Source: an uncultured Saprospiraceae bacterium
GTDB taxonomy: Bacteria; Bacteroidota; Bacteroidia; Chitinophagales; Saprospiraceae
Direction: 5' to 3'
Assembly (NCBI GenBank): GCA_938039305.1
Contig: CALHUZ010000501.1
Coordinates: forward strand, 1-16,571
DNA: 16,571 nucleotides
The notes below the pieces were generated by a model. The model had not been told where the DNA came from. It did no database searches and worked only from the letters and a program-made list of their open reading frames with translations. Shown in pieces: positions 1 through 7,221 of the stretch (the stretch's first letter is position 1; the number at the start of each line of letters is the position of its first letter). The position numbers were made by a program, and so were the translations under genes.

Positions 1-867
1 ATTGGAAAATTTCATCCTAAGGAAGTCGGACCAGCAGATATTCAGACGGCTAATGGGGTTATAGATATTCTATGCGAAAATGAAAACGATGCAATCATTG
101 CTGCAAAGAAATATCTTGGTTATTGGCAAGGGAATTTAGAATCTTGGAGTGCGCCAGATCAAGTTATTCTTCAAGATATTATTCCTAATAATCGCAAGCG
201 CACATTTGATATTCGAGCGTTGATCTTATCACTTTTTGATGAAGACTCCACTTTAGAGTTGAAGCCCAATTACGCGCGAGGCATGATCACTTGCTTTGCA
301 AGGATAGAAGGGAAACCTGTAGGTATTATAGCGAATGATTCATCTGTTGATGCAGGTGCGATCACTGCGGCTAATGCTTCCAAAGCAGCGGCATTTATTG
401 ATAAGTGTAATGATTATAATATTCCAATTGTTTCATTAATAGACACCCCAGGTATTATGGTTGGTCCTGAAGCAGAAAAGGAAGGCACGGTTAGAAAAGC
501 TGGAGAACTTTTCGTTTCAGGTGCTAGGTTTAAGCCGCCTTTTATGTCTGTGGTCTTAAGAAGAGCTTACGGCCTTGGCGCTATGGCGATGATGGGTGGA
601 GGAACACGCAAATCTGTTTTCACAATTAGCTGGCCGACAGGAGAGTTTGGAGCTATGGGGTTAGAAGGTGCTGTCAAGTTAGGGTTTAGAAAAGAGATGG
701 AAGCCATCAGTGATCCAGATGAGCGAGAACAATATTATGATAAGATGGTTGAACAAGCATATGAAAGAGGTAAGGCCTTAAGCATGGCTACCATGTATGA
801 GATAGATGATGTGATTGAACCCAAAGCCACAAGATCTTGGATTCTTCAAGCGATTAAAGATATTTAA
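1..867 (+). CDS. Acyl-CoA carboxylase, carboxyltransferase domain (3' end, 5' truncated by window edge)
   Basis: The frame is open from base 1 to the TAA at 865-867, giving 288 residues of a longer protein. A TTG at 220 is in frame, but conserved sequence continues upstream of it, so it is not the start. The fragment is the C-terminal half of a biotin-dependent carboxyltransferase, which moves CO2 from carboxybiotin to an acyl-CoA. Visible crotonase-fold motifs are DTPGIMVG (about 148-155), RRAYGLGAMAMMGGG (about 187-201) and WPTGEFGAMGLEGAVKLGF further on; the glycine-rich parts form the oxyanion holes. From memory, this last motif and the ending resemble the large single-chain carboxylases that join biotin carboxylase, biotin carrier and carboxyltransferase, more than the separate propionyl-CoA or methylcrotonyl-CoA subunits. 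The missing N-terminus would settle this. The acyl-CoA substrate is unknown. Two acyl-CoA dehydrogenase genes follow, consistent with fatty-acid or branched-chain catabolism. Confidence 0.88.
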   Translation: MGKFHPKEVGPADIQTANGVIDILCENENDAIIAAKKYLGYWQGNLESWSAPDQVILQDIIPNNRKRTFDIRALILSLFDEDSTLELKPNYARGMITCFARIEGKPVGIIANDSSVDAGAITAANASKAAAFIDKCNDYNIPIVSLIDTPGIMVGPEAEKEGTVRKAGELFVSGARFKPPFMSVVLRRAYGLGAMAMMGGGTRKSVFTISWPTGEFGAMGLEGAVKLGFRKEMEAISDPDEREQYYDKMVEQAYERGKALSMATMYEIDDVIEPKATRSWILQAIKDI

Positions 868-939
868 GATTCCAATTTTTTAAAAAAGGAATGTATTAAA
901 ATTTAAGAGACAAAATTTATAATTAGAAAATAATAGCAA

Positions 940-2163
940 ATGATTAAGCCATACGAACTTCCACGCACAGTATATGGATCTGAGGAACATCAGATGTTTA
1001 AGAAGACGATTGAAGAATATTTCAAGACATATGTATTGCCGTATCGAGAGAAGTGGGAGGAGCAAGGTTATTGTGACCGTGAAGCTTGGTTGAAGGCAGG
1101 TGAGTTGGGATTGTTAGGCATTACACTTGATCCTAAGTATGGTGGTATGGGACTTGACTTTAGCTTTTCAGCTTTGCTGATAGAAGAGCAAGCAAGATAT
1201 GGAGCAGCAGCACCGGCTATATCTATGCATTCAGATATCGTTATTCCTTATTTTGAAAAGCATGGTAGTGATTATTTGAAAGAGAAGTATTTGCCAAAGT
1301 GTGCCAGCGGAGAATTGATAGGTTCGCTTGGTATGACTGAACCAAGTACTGGGAGCGATGTGCAGGCGATTCAGACGTATGCTGAAGATAGAGGCGACCA
1401 TTACATCTTAAATGGAAGTAAGACTTTTATAACAATTGGATATACATCAGATTTTACAATTGTAGCATGTAAAACAGACAAGAAAAAAGGTTTTAAAGGC
1501 ATTAGTTTACTTGTGGTTGATTCAGGTACTCCTGGATTTACAAAAGGAAATCCTTTTCATAAATTAGGATTGAAGGCGAGTGATACATGTGAACTCTTTT
1601 TTGAGGACGTAAAAGTGCCTAAGGAAAACTTGCTTGGTGGAGAAGGAACTGGGTTTATTCAGATGATGACTGAGTTGCCTCGTGAAAGGTTGACAATAGC
1701 ACTTGGTGCGATAGGGGCTGTACGCGGTGCTCTAGAGCATACTGTCGAGTATACACAAGAGCGTAGAGCCTTTAAGCAACCAATCTGTGGATTTCAAAAC
1801 ACGCAATTTAAAATTGCAGAAGTTGCTACAAAATTAGAAGTAGCGACTGCATTTGTTGATAAGTGTTCTGAATTGTTGGCTTTAGGCAAGCTTACGCCGG
1901 AGTTGGCCTCAATGGCTAAGTACCATGCTTCAGATATGCAGTGTGCTATGATCGATGAGTGCCTGCAATTATTTGGTGGGTACGGTTATATTTGGGAATA
2001 CCCAATTGCAAGGTATTATGGAGACGCAAGAGTACAGCGCATCTACGGCGGAACCAATGAAATAATGAAGGTGATGATCGCAAGATCAGTCTTGTCTAAA
2101 TATTTCGGAGAACTGAAGGCGCAACAAAAAGCAAGAAAATTAGAAATGGCGTCAAGAAATTAA
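940..2163 (+). CDS. Acyl-CoA dehydrogenase, LCAD/IVD type
   Basis: This is a 407-residue flavin (FAD) enzyme that introduces the alpha-beta double bond into acyl-CoA thioesters and passes electrons to electron-transfer flavoprotein. All three regions are present: helical N-terminal domain (about 10-125), beta domain with the signature GSLGMTEPSTGSD (128-140), and C-terminal helical domain with QERRAFKQPI (273-282) and QLFGGYGYIWEYP (343-355). The position that carries the catalytic glutamate in medium- and short-chain enzymes is glycine here (IYGGTNEIM, 368-376). The glutamate of ELPRERL (E249) matches the catalytic base of long-chain and isovaleryl-CoA dehydrogenases. Length is normal. The gene starts 72 bases after the carboxylase gene and has no Shine-Dalgarno sequence or clear promoter, so co-transcription with the upstream gene is possible. 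Chain-length or branched-chain preference cannot be assigned. Confidence 0.95.
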   Translation: MIKPYELPRTVYGSEEHQMFKKTIEEYFKTYVLPYREKWEEQGYCDREAWLKAGELGLLGITLDPKYGGMGLDFSFSALLIEEQARYGAAAPAISMHSDIVIPYFEKHGSDYLKEKYLPKCASGELIGSLGMTEPSTGSDVQAIQTYAEDRGDHYILNGSKTFITIGYTSDFTIVACKTDKKKGFKGISLLVVDSGTPGFTKGNPFHKLGLKASDTCELFFEDVKVPKENLLGGEGTGFIQMMTELPRERLTIALGAIGAVRGALEHTVEYTQERRAFKQPICGFQNTQFKIAEVATKLEVATAFVDKCSELLALGKLTPELASMAKYHASDMQCAMIDECLQLFGGYGYIWEYPIARYYGDARVQRIYGGTNEIMKVMIARSVLSKYFGELKAQQKARKLEMASRN

Positions 2164-2218
2164 TTAGAATATTTACTTAAGTACGAATTGAAATAATAAT
2201 AGAATAGCAGCATAAGAT

Positions 2219-3766
2219 ATGGACTCATACTATTTTACAGAAGAGCATGAATTATTCAGAACTTCGCTTAGACAGTTTTTAGAAAAAGAAGCTTTTCCTC
2301 ATATTGATCAGTGGGAAGAAGATCGTCGGACGCCTAGAGATATCTGGAAGAAGATGGGAGACTTAGGTTTCTTAGGATTGGGCTACCCTGAAGAATATGG
2401 CGGTTCTAATTTGGATTTCTTTTATGATGTTGTTTTTAATGAAGAATTAGCTAAGTCGAATTCAGGTGGATTTTGTATTACACAGCAGGTTGTCCAGTAT
2501 ATGTCTGGTCCATACATACTTAAGTATGGTTCTGATCAGCTTAAGAAAAAGTATTTGCCAGGGATCATTTCTGGAGATTTGATAAGTTCTATTGCAATTA
2601 CGGAGCCTGGTGCGGGTTCTGACGCCCAAAATATTCAAACTAAGGCAGTTCGTGATGGCGATCATTATGTAGTCAATGGTTCTAAGACTTTTATCACAAA
2701 TGGTGTTTATGGAGATTTCATAGTCACTGTAGTGAAGACTGACCCCGCAGCTGGCGCAGCTGGTGTAAGCTTATTGGTGATCGAACAAGAAATGGAAGGG
2801 GTGTCGATGACAAAGCTTAAGAAATTGGGTTGGCATTGTTCAGATACCGCAGAAATCAGCTTTGATAATGTTCGTGTGCCAGTAGCAAACATTATCGGAG
2901 AAGAGGGGAGAGGGTTTTATTATCTTATGAACGGTCTTCAGTTAGAAAGACTTTGTGCTGTTCCAGCAGCTGTATCAGGTATGGAGAAAGCGATTCGGTT
3001 ATCTCTTCAATATATGTCTGAACGAAAGGCATTTGGTCGACCAATCAACAAGTTTCAAGTATTAAGACATCGAATAGCGCAATTAGCTTCTGAAGTAGAG
3101 GCGTTGAAAGCCTTCTCTTATCACTGCTGTAAAATGTTCAATGATAAGATCTATGACGTTAAGCTTTGCTCTATGGCAAAATTATTAGCAACTGAACTGT
3201 CAGAGAAAGTGGCCACTCAATGTCTTCAATTTTATGGCGGTTATGGTTTTATGGAAGAATATCCGATGGCTCGTTTTTATAGAGACGTCAGAGTAGGAAC
3301 TATAGGTGGTGGTTCTTCTGAGATCATGAGAGAGATCTTAGCTAAGATGATCATAGATGAAGTGAATTATGATGCTGCTCCTTCAAGTATTGTAGAGCGG
3401 TCGACAAGTGGAGGGAATGGAAAGGCGACTGTTGAAGGTTCTTTATCTAATGGTGTCCCACAGGAAGCACCAGGATTTGAGAGTATTTTAACTGGCGTGA
3501 AATCTAAGGCTGAAGCTGCAGACGCCTTAGGAAAGACACTCAAGTTTGATTTTGGTGGACAGCAGATCTATATAGACGGCAGTGGAGATACTAATGCTGT
3601 TAGTGACGTTGACAATTCAGCAGATTGCACCATCAATATATCGATGGATGACTTCAGAGGACTTGTCAAAGGAGACCTTAACCCTATGACTGCAGTTATG
3701 TCTGGAAAGATTAAGATTGATGGCGATATGGGGGTTGCTATGAAGCTACAATCTCTTTTTAGCTAA
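2219..3766 (+). CDS. Acyl-CoA dehydrogenase fused to a C-terminal SCP2 lipid-carrier domain
   Basis: This 515-residue protein has two parts. Residues 1 to about 382 are a complete acyl-CoA dehydrogenase: IAITEPGAGSD (125-135), SERKAFGRPI (267-276), QFYGGYGFMEEYP (337-349). The likely catalytic base is E243 in QLERL, as in isovaleryl- and long-chain enzymes; the alternative position is glycine (TIGGGSSEIM, 361-370). A low-complexity linker rich in Ser, Gly, Asn and Pro covers about 383-418. Residues about 420-515 are an SCP2-type domain, recognised by GDLNPMTAVMSGKIKIDGDM (485-504) and the following amphipathic end. SCP2 domains bind sterols, fatty acids or acyl-CoAs in a hydrophobic tunnel. 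The carrier may feed long or bulky acyl-CoAs to the active site; this is inference. It shares its catalytic plan with the preceding dehydrogenase, 55 bases upstream, but is a clearly diverged paralogue. No N-terminal signal or membrane segment is seen. Confidence 0.93.
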   Translation: MDSYYFTEEHELFRTSLRQFLEKEAFPHIDQWEEDRRTPRDIWKKMGDLGFLGLGYPEEYGGSNLDFFYDVVFNEELAKSNSGGFCITQQVVQYMSGPYILKYGSDQLKKKYLPGIISGDLISSIAITEPGAGSDAQNIQTKAVRDGDHYVVNGSKTFITNGVYGDFIVTVVKTDPAAGAAGVSLLVIEQEMEGVSMTKLKKLGWHCSDTAEISFDNVRVPVANIIGEEGRGFYYLMNGLQLERLCAVPAAVSGMEKAIRLSLQYMSERKAFGRPINKFQVLRHRIAQLASEVEALKAFSYHCCKMFNDKIYDVKLCSMAKLLATELSEKVATQCLQFYGGYGFMEEYPMARFYRDVRVGTIGGGSSEIMREILAKMIIDEVNYDAAPSSIVERSTSGGNGKATVEGSLSNGVPQEAPGFESILTGVKSKAEAADALGKTLKFDFGGQQIYIDGSGDTNAVSDVDNSADCTINISMDDFRGLVKGDLNPMTAVMSGKIKIDGDMGVAMKLQSLFS

Positions 3767-4002
3767 GAAGATTTGATCGAAAGGAAAGGATATCGACGAG
3801 CTCAGAAGACGGTTTGTGCAAAGTAATGGTCAAATGACGCAGCGTATTTTCTGGACTATTAGTTCGCTATAATGCCCTTTATATCCATAGTTTTAAAGCC
3901 TGTGCAACTGAATGGAGACATACTGGCGTTTAATTATTCTGTGATGAGATTAGATCTACCCAATTAATGTTGCAAATAGAGGACGTGAGACGTATAGAAT
4001 AC

Positions 4003-4038
4003 TTACATATATAAAAAAATGTAATTCTTGAGATTACA
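4003..4038. repeat. Alternating inverted half-sites TTACAT / ATGTAAT / ATTACA
   Basis: TTACAT at 4003-4008 is inverted as ATGTAA at 4019-4024, and the overlapping TGTAAT at 4020-4025 is inverted again as ATTACA at 4033-4038. The middle half-site can therefore pair with either neighbour. The group ends two bases before the -33 element of the rpsL promoter, where an operator or upstream activating site would sit. A further TTACATAT copy (4099-4106) overlaps the rpsL start codon. The motif is short and the region AT-rich, so chance is a real alternative. Confidence 0.4.
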
Positions 4039-4039
4039 C

Positions 4040-4069
4040 TTGCGCGAATCCAAAATAGTCGTACATTTG
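4040..4069 (+). promoter_or_regulatory. Bacteroidota-type promoter for the str operon
   Basis: TTG at 4040-4042 (-33 element) and TACATTTG at 4062-4069 (a full match to the TAnnTTTG -7 element) are 19 bases apart, which fits the housekeeping sigma factor promoter known for Bacteroides and Flavobacterium. Transcription would start near 4073-4077, giving a leader of about 30 bases before rpsL. I found no other TAnnTTTG match in the 338-base gap. Confidence 0.72.
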
Positions 4070-4104
4070 CACTCGCTTTTGAAGAAGCTAAAGAAATTTT
4101 ACAT

Positions 4105-4479
4105 ATGCCAACTATAAATCAGTTAGTAAGAAAGGGGAGAAAGAAAGTGATTACAACCAGTAAGTCACGTGCCCTTGATTCATGCCCTCAGAAAAGAGGA
4201 GTATGCACGAGAGTATACACTACCACCCCTAAGAAGCCAAACTCTGCGCTTCGTAAAGTAGCAAAGGTAAGAATGTCAAATGGTATTGAGGCTATATGCT
4301 ACATACCGGGTGAAGGTCACAACCTTCAGGAGCACAGTATTGTATTGATCAGAGGAGGAAGAGTAAAGGATCTTCCGGGTGTGAGATATACGATAGTAAG
4401 AGGTGCCTTAGATACAGCTGGTGTTTCAGATAGACTTCAGAGTAGATCTAAGTACGGAGCAAAAAGACCTAAGAAGTAG
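4105..4479 (+). CDS. rpsL: 30S ribosomal protein S12
   Basis: S12 lies at the decoding centre of the small subunit and helps monitor codon-anticodon pairing. The 124-residue length equals that of E. coli. Hallmarks are CPQKRGVCTRVYTTTPKKPN (27-46), GEGHNLQEHS (69-78) and GGRVKDLPGVRY (84-95). K43 and K88, the usual sites of streptomycin-resistance substitutions, are both lysine, so the protein is of the wild-type, sensitive form at these positions. D89, the residue methylthiolated by RimO in some bacteria, is present. It is the first gene of the str operon, and the promoter lies directly upstream. No Shine-Dalgarno sequence is seen; the bases before the ATG are A/T-rich. Confidence 0.99.
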   Translation: MPTINQLVRKGRKKVITTSKSRALDSCPQKRGVCTRVYTTTPKKPNSALRKVAKVRMSNGIEAICYIPGEGHNLQEHSIVLIRGGRVKDLPGVRYTIVRGALDTAGVSDRLQSRSKYGAKRPKK

Positions 4480-4501
4480 ATAATTTTAGTAGTAGACTAT
4501 T

Positions 4502-4969
4502 ATGAGAAAAAGAAAGCCAAAACAGCGTGTAATTCAGCCGGACCCAAGATTCGGGGATATTGTAGTTACACAATTCGTCAATAACTTGATGTTTTCTGGC
4601 AAGAAAAGTACAGCCTTTGACGTGTTTTACAATGCAATGGATATAATACAAGAGAAGACTGGCGAGAATCCACATGAGACTTGGCAGAAAGCATTGAATA
4701 ATATATACCCAGGTGTTGAAGTAAGGAGTAAGAGAGTGGGTGGAGCGACATTTCAGATACCTGTAGAGATTAGACCAAACAGACGTATATCTGTAGGTAT
4801 GAAGTGGTTGATTAAGTATTCAAGAGCTCGCAGTGGAAAAGGGATAGCTGAAAAGTTGTCTTCTGAGATCATCGCAGCAAGTAAAGGTGAAGGTGCAGCA
4901 GTTAAGAAGAAGGATGATACGCACCGTATGGCAGAGGCTAACAAGGCCTTCGCTCACTTTAGAGTTTAA
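4502..4969 (+). CDS. rpsG: 30S ribosomal protein S7
   Basis: S7 is a primary 16S rRNA-binding protein that nucleates assembly of the 30S head and lines the E site. The 155 residues match the family length, with the start MRKRKPKQRVIQPDPRFGD, the central VGGATFQIPVEIRPNRR segment (80-96) and a conserved end HRMAEANKAFAHFR. It begins 22 bases after rpsL. In E. coli S7 represses the str operon through a structured site in a spacer of about 100 bases between rpsL and rpsG; this spacer is too short for that site, so any feedback must work differently. The start is set by the conserved MRKRK sequence. Confidence 0.99.
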   Translation: MRKRKPKQRVIQPDPRFGDIVVTQFVNNLMFSGKKSTAFDVFYNAMDIIQEKTGENPHETWQKALNNIYPGVEVRSKRVGGATFQIPVEIRPNRRISVGMKWLIKYSRARSGKGIAEKLSSEIIAASKGEGAAVKKKDDTHRMAEANKAFAHFRV

Positions 4970-5008
4970 TTTTAAGAAAGAAAGTTTTTACATCTATACA
5001 TTACCCTA

Positions 5009-7141
5009 ATGGCAACGGATTTAAAATTCACAAGAAATATTGGTATTGCAGCTCACATTGATGCTGGAAAGACAACCACGACAGAAAGAGTTCTGTATTA
5101 TACAGGTCTAAGTCATAAGATAGGTGAAGTGCACGATGGTGCAGCAACTATGGACTGGATGGAGCAGGAGCAGGAAAGAGGTATCACAATTACTTCAGCT
5201 GCGACTAAAACTAACTGGAGATGGAAGGATCAGGATTATCCGATGAATATCATCGATACACCAGGTCACGTGGATTTTACTGTTGAGGTAAATAGATCAT
5301 TAAGAGTATTAGACGGACTTGTCTTTTTGTTTTGTGCTGTGAGTGGTGTTGAGCCGCAGTCAGAGACGAACTGGAGACTTGCCGATAATTATAAAGTTCC
5401 ACGTATAGGTTTTGTGAATAAGATGGACCGTTCTGGAGCAGACTTTTTCAACGTCGTTAACGATGTTCAGGAGAAGCTCGGATCGAAAGCAATTCCTTTG
5501 CAGGTGCCTATCGGATCGGAGGAGACGTTTAAAGGAGTGGTTGATTTAATCACTAACCAAGCGATCGTTTGGAATGATGACGACATGGGTATGACTTTCG
5601 AAGTCATCGATATGCCTGCAGATCTTGTAGATGTAGTGAAGGAGTGGAGAGAGAAGTTGTTGGAGACTGTAGCTGAGTATGACGAAGGATTGATGGAGAA
5701 GTATTTTGATGATGCTGATTCAATTACAGTAGAAGAGATTAGAGCTGCTGTTAGAGCGGCTGTTATGGATGCTGCATTCGTACCAATGATGTGCGGATCT
5801 GCATTTAAGAATAAGGGTGTTCAGGCAGTACTTGATGCTGTATGTGCATACCTACCGTCTCCACTGGATGTTGGAGCGACTACTGGAACTAATCCAGATA
5901 CAGACAAGGAGGTTGTGCTTCAACCAGATGTTAATGAGCCATTTAGTGCATTGGCATTTAAGATTGCTACCGATCCTTTCGTAGGGAGACTAGCGTTCTT
6001 CAGAGTTTACTCGGGTGCACTGGATGCAGGTTCATATATATTGAATAATCGTACAGGTAAGAAAGAGCGTATATCGAGATTGTTCCAGATGCACTCTAAT
6101 AAGCAAAACCCTATACCAAGGGTTGAAGCGGGAGATATCGCAGCAGGTGTAGGTTTTAAAGACATACGGACTGGTGACACTCTTAGTCAAGAGAAGTTTC
6201 CGTTAATGTTTGAGTCAATGGTATTCCCTGATCCAGTGATCGGAGTTGCGGTTGAACCAAAGTCACAAAAGGATATAGACAAGTTAGGCTTGGCACTTTC
6301 TAAGCTATCTGAAGAGGATCCGACTTTCCGTGTGAAGTTTGACGAAGATACTAACCAAACCATTATTAGTGGTATGGGAGAGCTTCACTTAGAGATCATT
6401 GTAGATCGTCTTAGAAGAGAGTTTGGAGTAGATTGTAGCCAAGGTCAACCACAAGTAAGTTACAAGGAGGCTTTAACAGCTACGGTAGATCATACAGAGA
6501 GATTGAAGAAGCAGTCTGGTGGATCAGGTCTTTTTGCTCAGATGAGCTTTGAGGTAGGACCTGCAGATCAGGAGTTCTTAGATAGTGAAGAGTTTAAGAG
6601 TGGAAAAGAAAGACTACAGTTTGTCAATGGCCTTTTTGGAGGATCAATTCCGAAGGAATTAGTACCATCTATCATCAAAGGTTTTAAAGCCATGATGGAC
6701 AATGGAGTTCTTGCAGGATACAGCATGGACAGTATGAAAGTACGGGTCTATGATGGACAGACACACGCAGTGGATTCTAAGCCAATAGCATTTGAGCTTT
6801 GCGCAAAGGAAGGATTCAAAGCAGCGTCATCAGGTACAAAGCCAGTGTTGCTCGAGCCGATTATGAAACTTGAGGTGATTACACCGGATGAATATATAGG
6901 TTCTGTGATAGGTGACTTGAACAGAAGAAGAGGTTTACCGAAAGGACAAGAGCAGAAGGGTAATGCAGTCGCTGTGACGGCAGATGTACCTCTTGCAGAG
7001 ATGTTCGGATATGTGACTGCACTACGTACAATCACGTCTGGTAGAGCTTCAAGTACAATGGAATTTTCACATTTCGCACCAACTCCTAAGGGAATTGCAG
7101 ACGAAGTGATAGCAAAAAGTAGAGGCGAAGTAAATGCCTAA
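5009..7141 (+). CDS. fusA: Translation elongation factor G
   Basis: EF-G is the GTPase that drives translocation of tRNA and mRNA after peptide-bond formation and takes part in ribosome recycling. The 710-residue protein has the full five-domain plan. GTPase motifs are AHIDAGKT (15-22, P-loop), RGIT (57-60, switch I), DTPGH (83-87), NKMD (137-140) and SAF (264-266). The domain III motif GMGELHLE is at 455-462, and KKQSGGSGLFA (500-510) opens domain IV; this last differs from the GGRGQFG form common in Proteobacteria. The 39-base gap after rpsG has no Shine-Dalgarno sequence. It ends the str operon; no tuf gene follows, unlike the gammaproteobacterial order. Organellar-like or secondary EF-G paralogues are possible elsewhere, but this location identifies the main copy. 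Confidence 0.99.
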   Translation: MATDLKFTRNIGIAAHIDAGKTTTTERVLYYTGLSHKIGEVHDGAATMDWMEQEQERGITITSAATKTNWRWKDQDYPMNIIDTPGHVDFTVEVNRSLRVLDGLVFLFCAVSGVEPQSETNWRLADNYKVPRIGFVNKMDRSGADFFNVVNDVQEKLGSKAIPLQVPIGSEETFKGVVDLITNQAIVWNDDDMGMTFEVIDMPADLVDVVKEWREKLLETVAEYDEGLMEKYFDDADSITVEEIRAAVRAAVMDAAFVPMMCGSAFKNKGVQAVLDAVCAYLPSPLDVGATTGTNPDTDKEVVLQPDVNEPFSALAFKIATDPFVGRLAFFRVYSGALDAGSYILNNRTGKKERISRLFQMHSNKQNPIPRVEAGDIAAGVGFKDIRTGDTLSQEKFPLMFESMVFPDPVIGVAVEPKSQKDIDKLGLALSKLSEEDPTFRVKFDEDTNQTIISGMGELHLEIIVDRLRREFGVDCSQGQPQVSYKEALTATVDHTERLKKQSGGSGLFAQMSFEVGPADQEFLDSEEFKSGKERLQFVNGLFGGSIPKELVPSIIKGFKAMMDNGVLAGYSMDSMKVRVYDGQTHAVDSKPIAFELCAKEGFKAASSGTKPVLLEPIMKLEVITPDEYIGSVIGDLNRRRGLPKGQEQKGNAVAVTADVPLAEMFGYVTALRTITSGRASSTMEFSHFAPTPKGIADEVIAKSRGEVNA

Positions 7142-7144
7142 ATT

Positions 7145-7167
7145 ATTATTTGGTCAAGTCCAATAAT
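7145..7167 (+). terminator. Hairpin after fusA, weak terminator or regulator overlapping the rpsJ promoter
   Basis: ATTATTTGG (7145-7153) and CCAATAAT (7160-7167) form an eight-pair stem with one bulged T and the loop TCAAGT. It starts three bases after the fusA stop codon. The sequence after it, ATTTCTACTTTTG, is T-rich but not a clean T-run, so it would be at best a weak intrinsic terminator. The left arm contains the -33 TTTG of the rpsJ promoter, so the dyad could instead act in DNA as an operator. Confidence 0.4.
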
Positions 7168-7180
7168 ATTTCTACTTTTG
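7149..7180 (+). promoter_or_regulatory. Bacteroidota-type promoter for the S10-spc cluster
   Basis: TTTG at 7149-7152 and TACTTTTG at 7173-7180 match the -33 and TAnnTTTG -7 elements with a 20-base spacer, an ideal arrangement. Transcription should start near 7184-7188, about 35 bases before rpsJ. The str and S10 genes may therefore be transcribed separately, even though the 80-base gap also permits read-through. Confidence 0.72.
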
Positions 7181-7221
7181 TGGCCGCTAAAGGCGATTAA
7201 AATATATTTTTAAAAGAGGTA

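Larger units (their letters stand above)
3767..4104. other. Non-coding region between the acyl-CoA dehydrogenase and str operons
   Basis: These 338 bases contain no convincing coding frame, no tRNA-like cloverleaf and no hairpin followed by a T-run that would end the upstream transcript. The left two-thirds (to about 4000) shows nothing I can name. The right end holds a group of TTACA/TGTAA half-sites (4003-4038) and the str promoter (4040-4069), followed by a leader of roughly 30 bases to the rpsL start codon. Confidence 0.7.

Noticed and set aside
220..867. A coding region beginning at the TTG at 220
   Set aside because: The same frame is open to base 1 and reads as carboxyltransferase sequence upstream of this TTG, so the gene enters from outside the window.
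870..891. Dyad TTCC-AATTTTTTAAAAAA-GGAA after the carboxylase gene as a terminator
   Set aside because: The four-pair outer stem is followed by A-A mismatches and an A/T inner part, with no T-run after it; it is too weak to call.
880..1065. Minus-strand open frames across the window, such as 880-1065 and 15268-15669
   Set aside because: They lie mostly or wholly opposite conserved plus-strand genes, have no recognisable protein features, and look like by-products of codon use on the other strand.
2174..2183. Palindrome TACTTAAGTA between the two dehydrogenase genes
   Set aside because: A single ten-base A/T-rich palindrome with no loop or partner site; expected by chance in such sequence.
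3868..3873. TATAAT as an E. coli-type -10 box in the gap before rpsL
   Set aside because: No -35 TTGACA-like partner lies at 16-18 bases, and the other promoters here follow the TAnnTTTG pattern.
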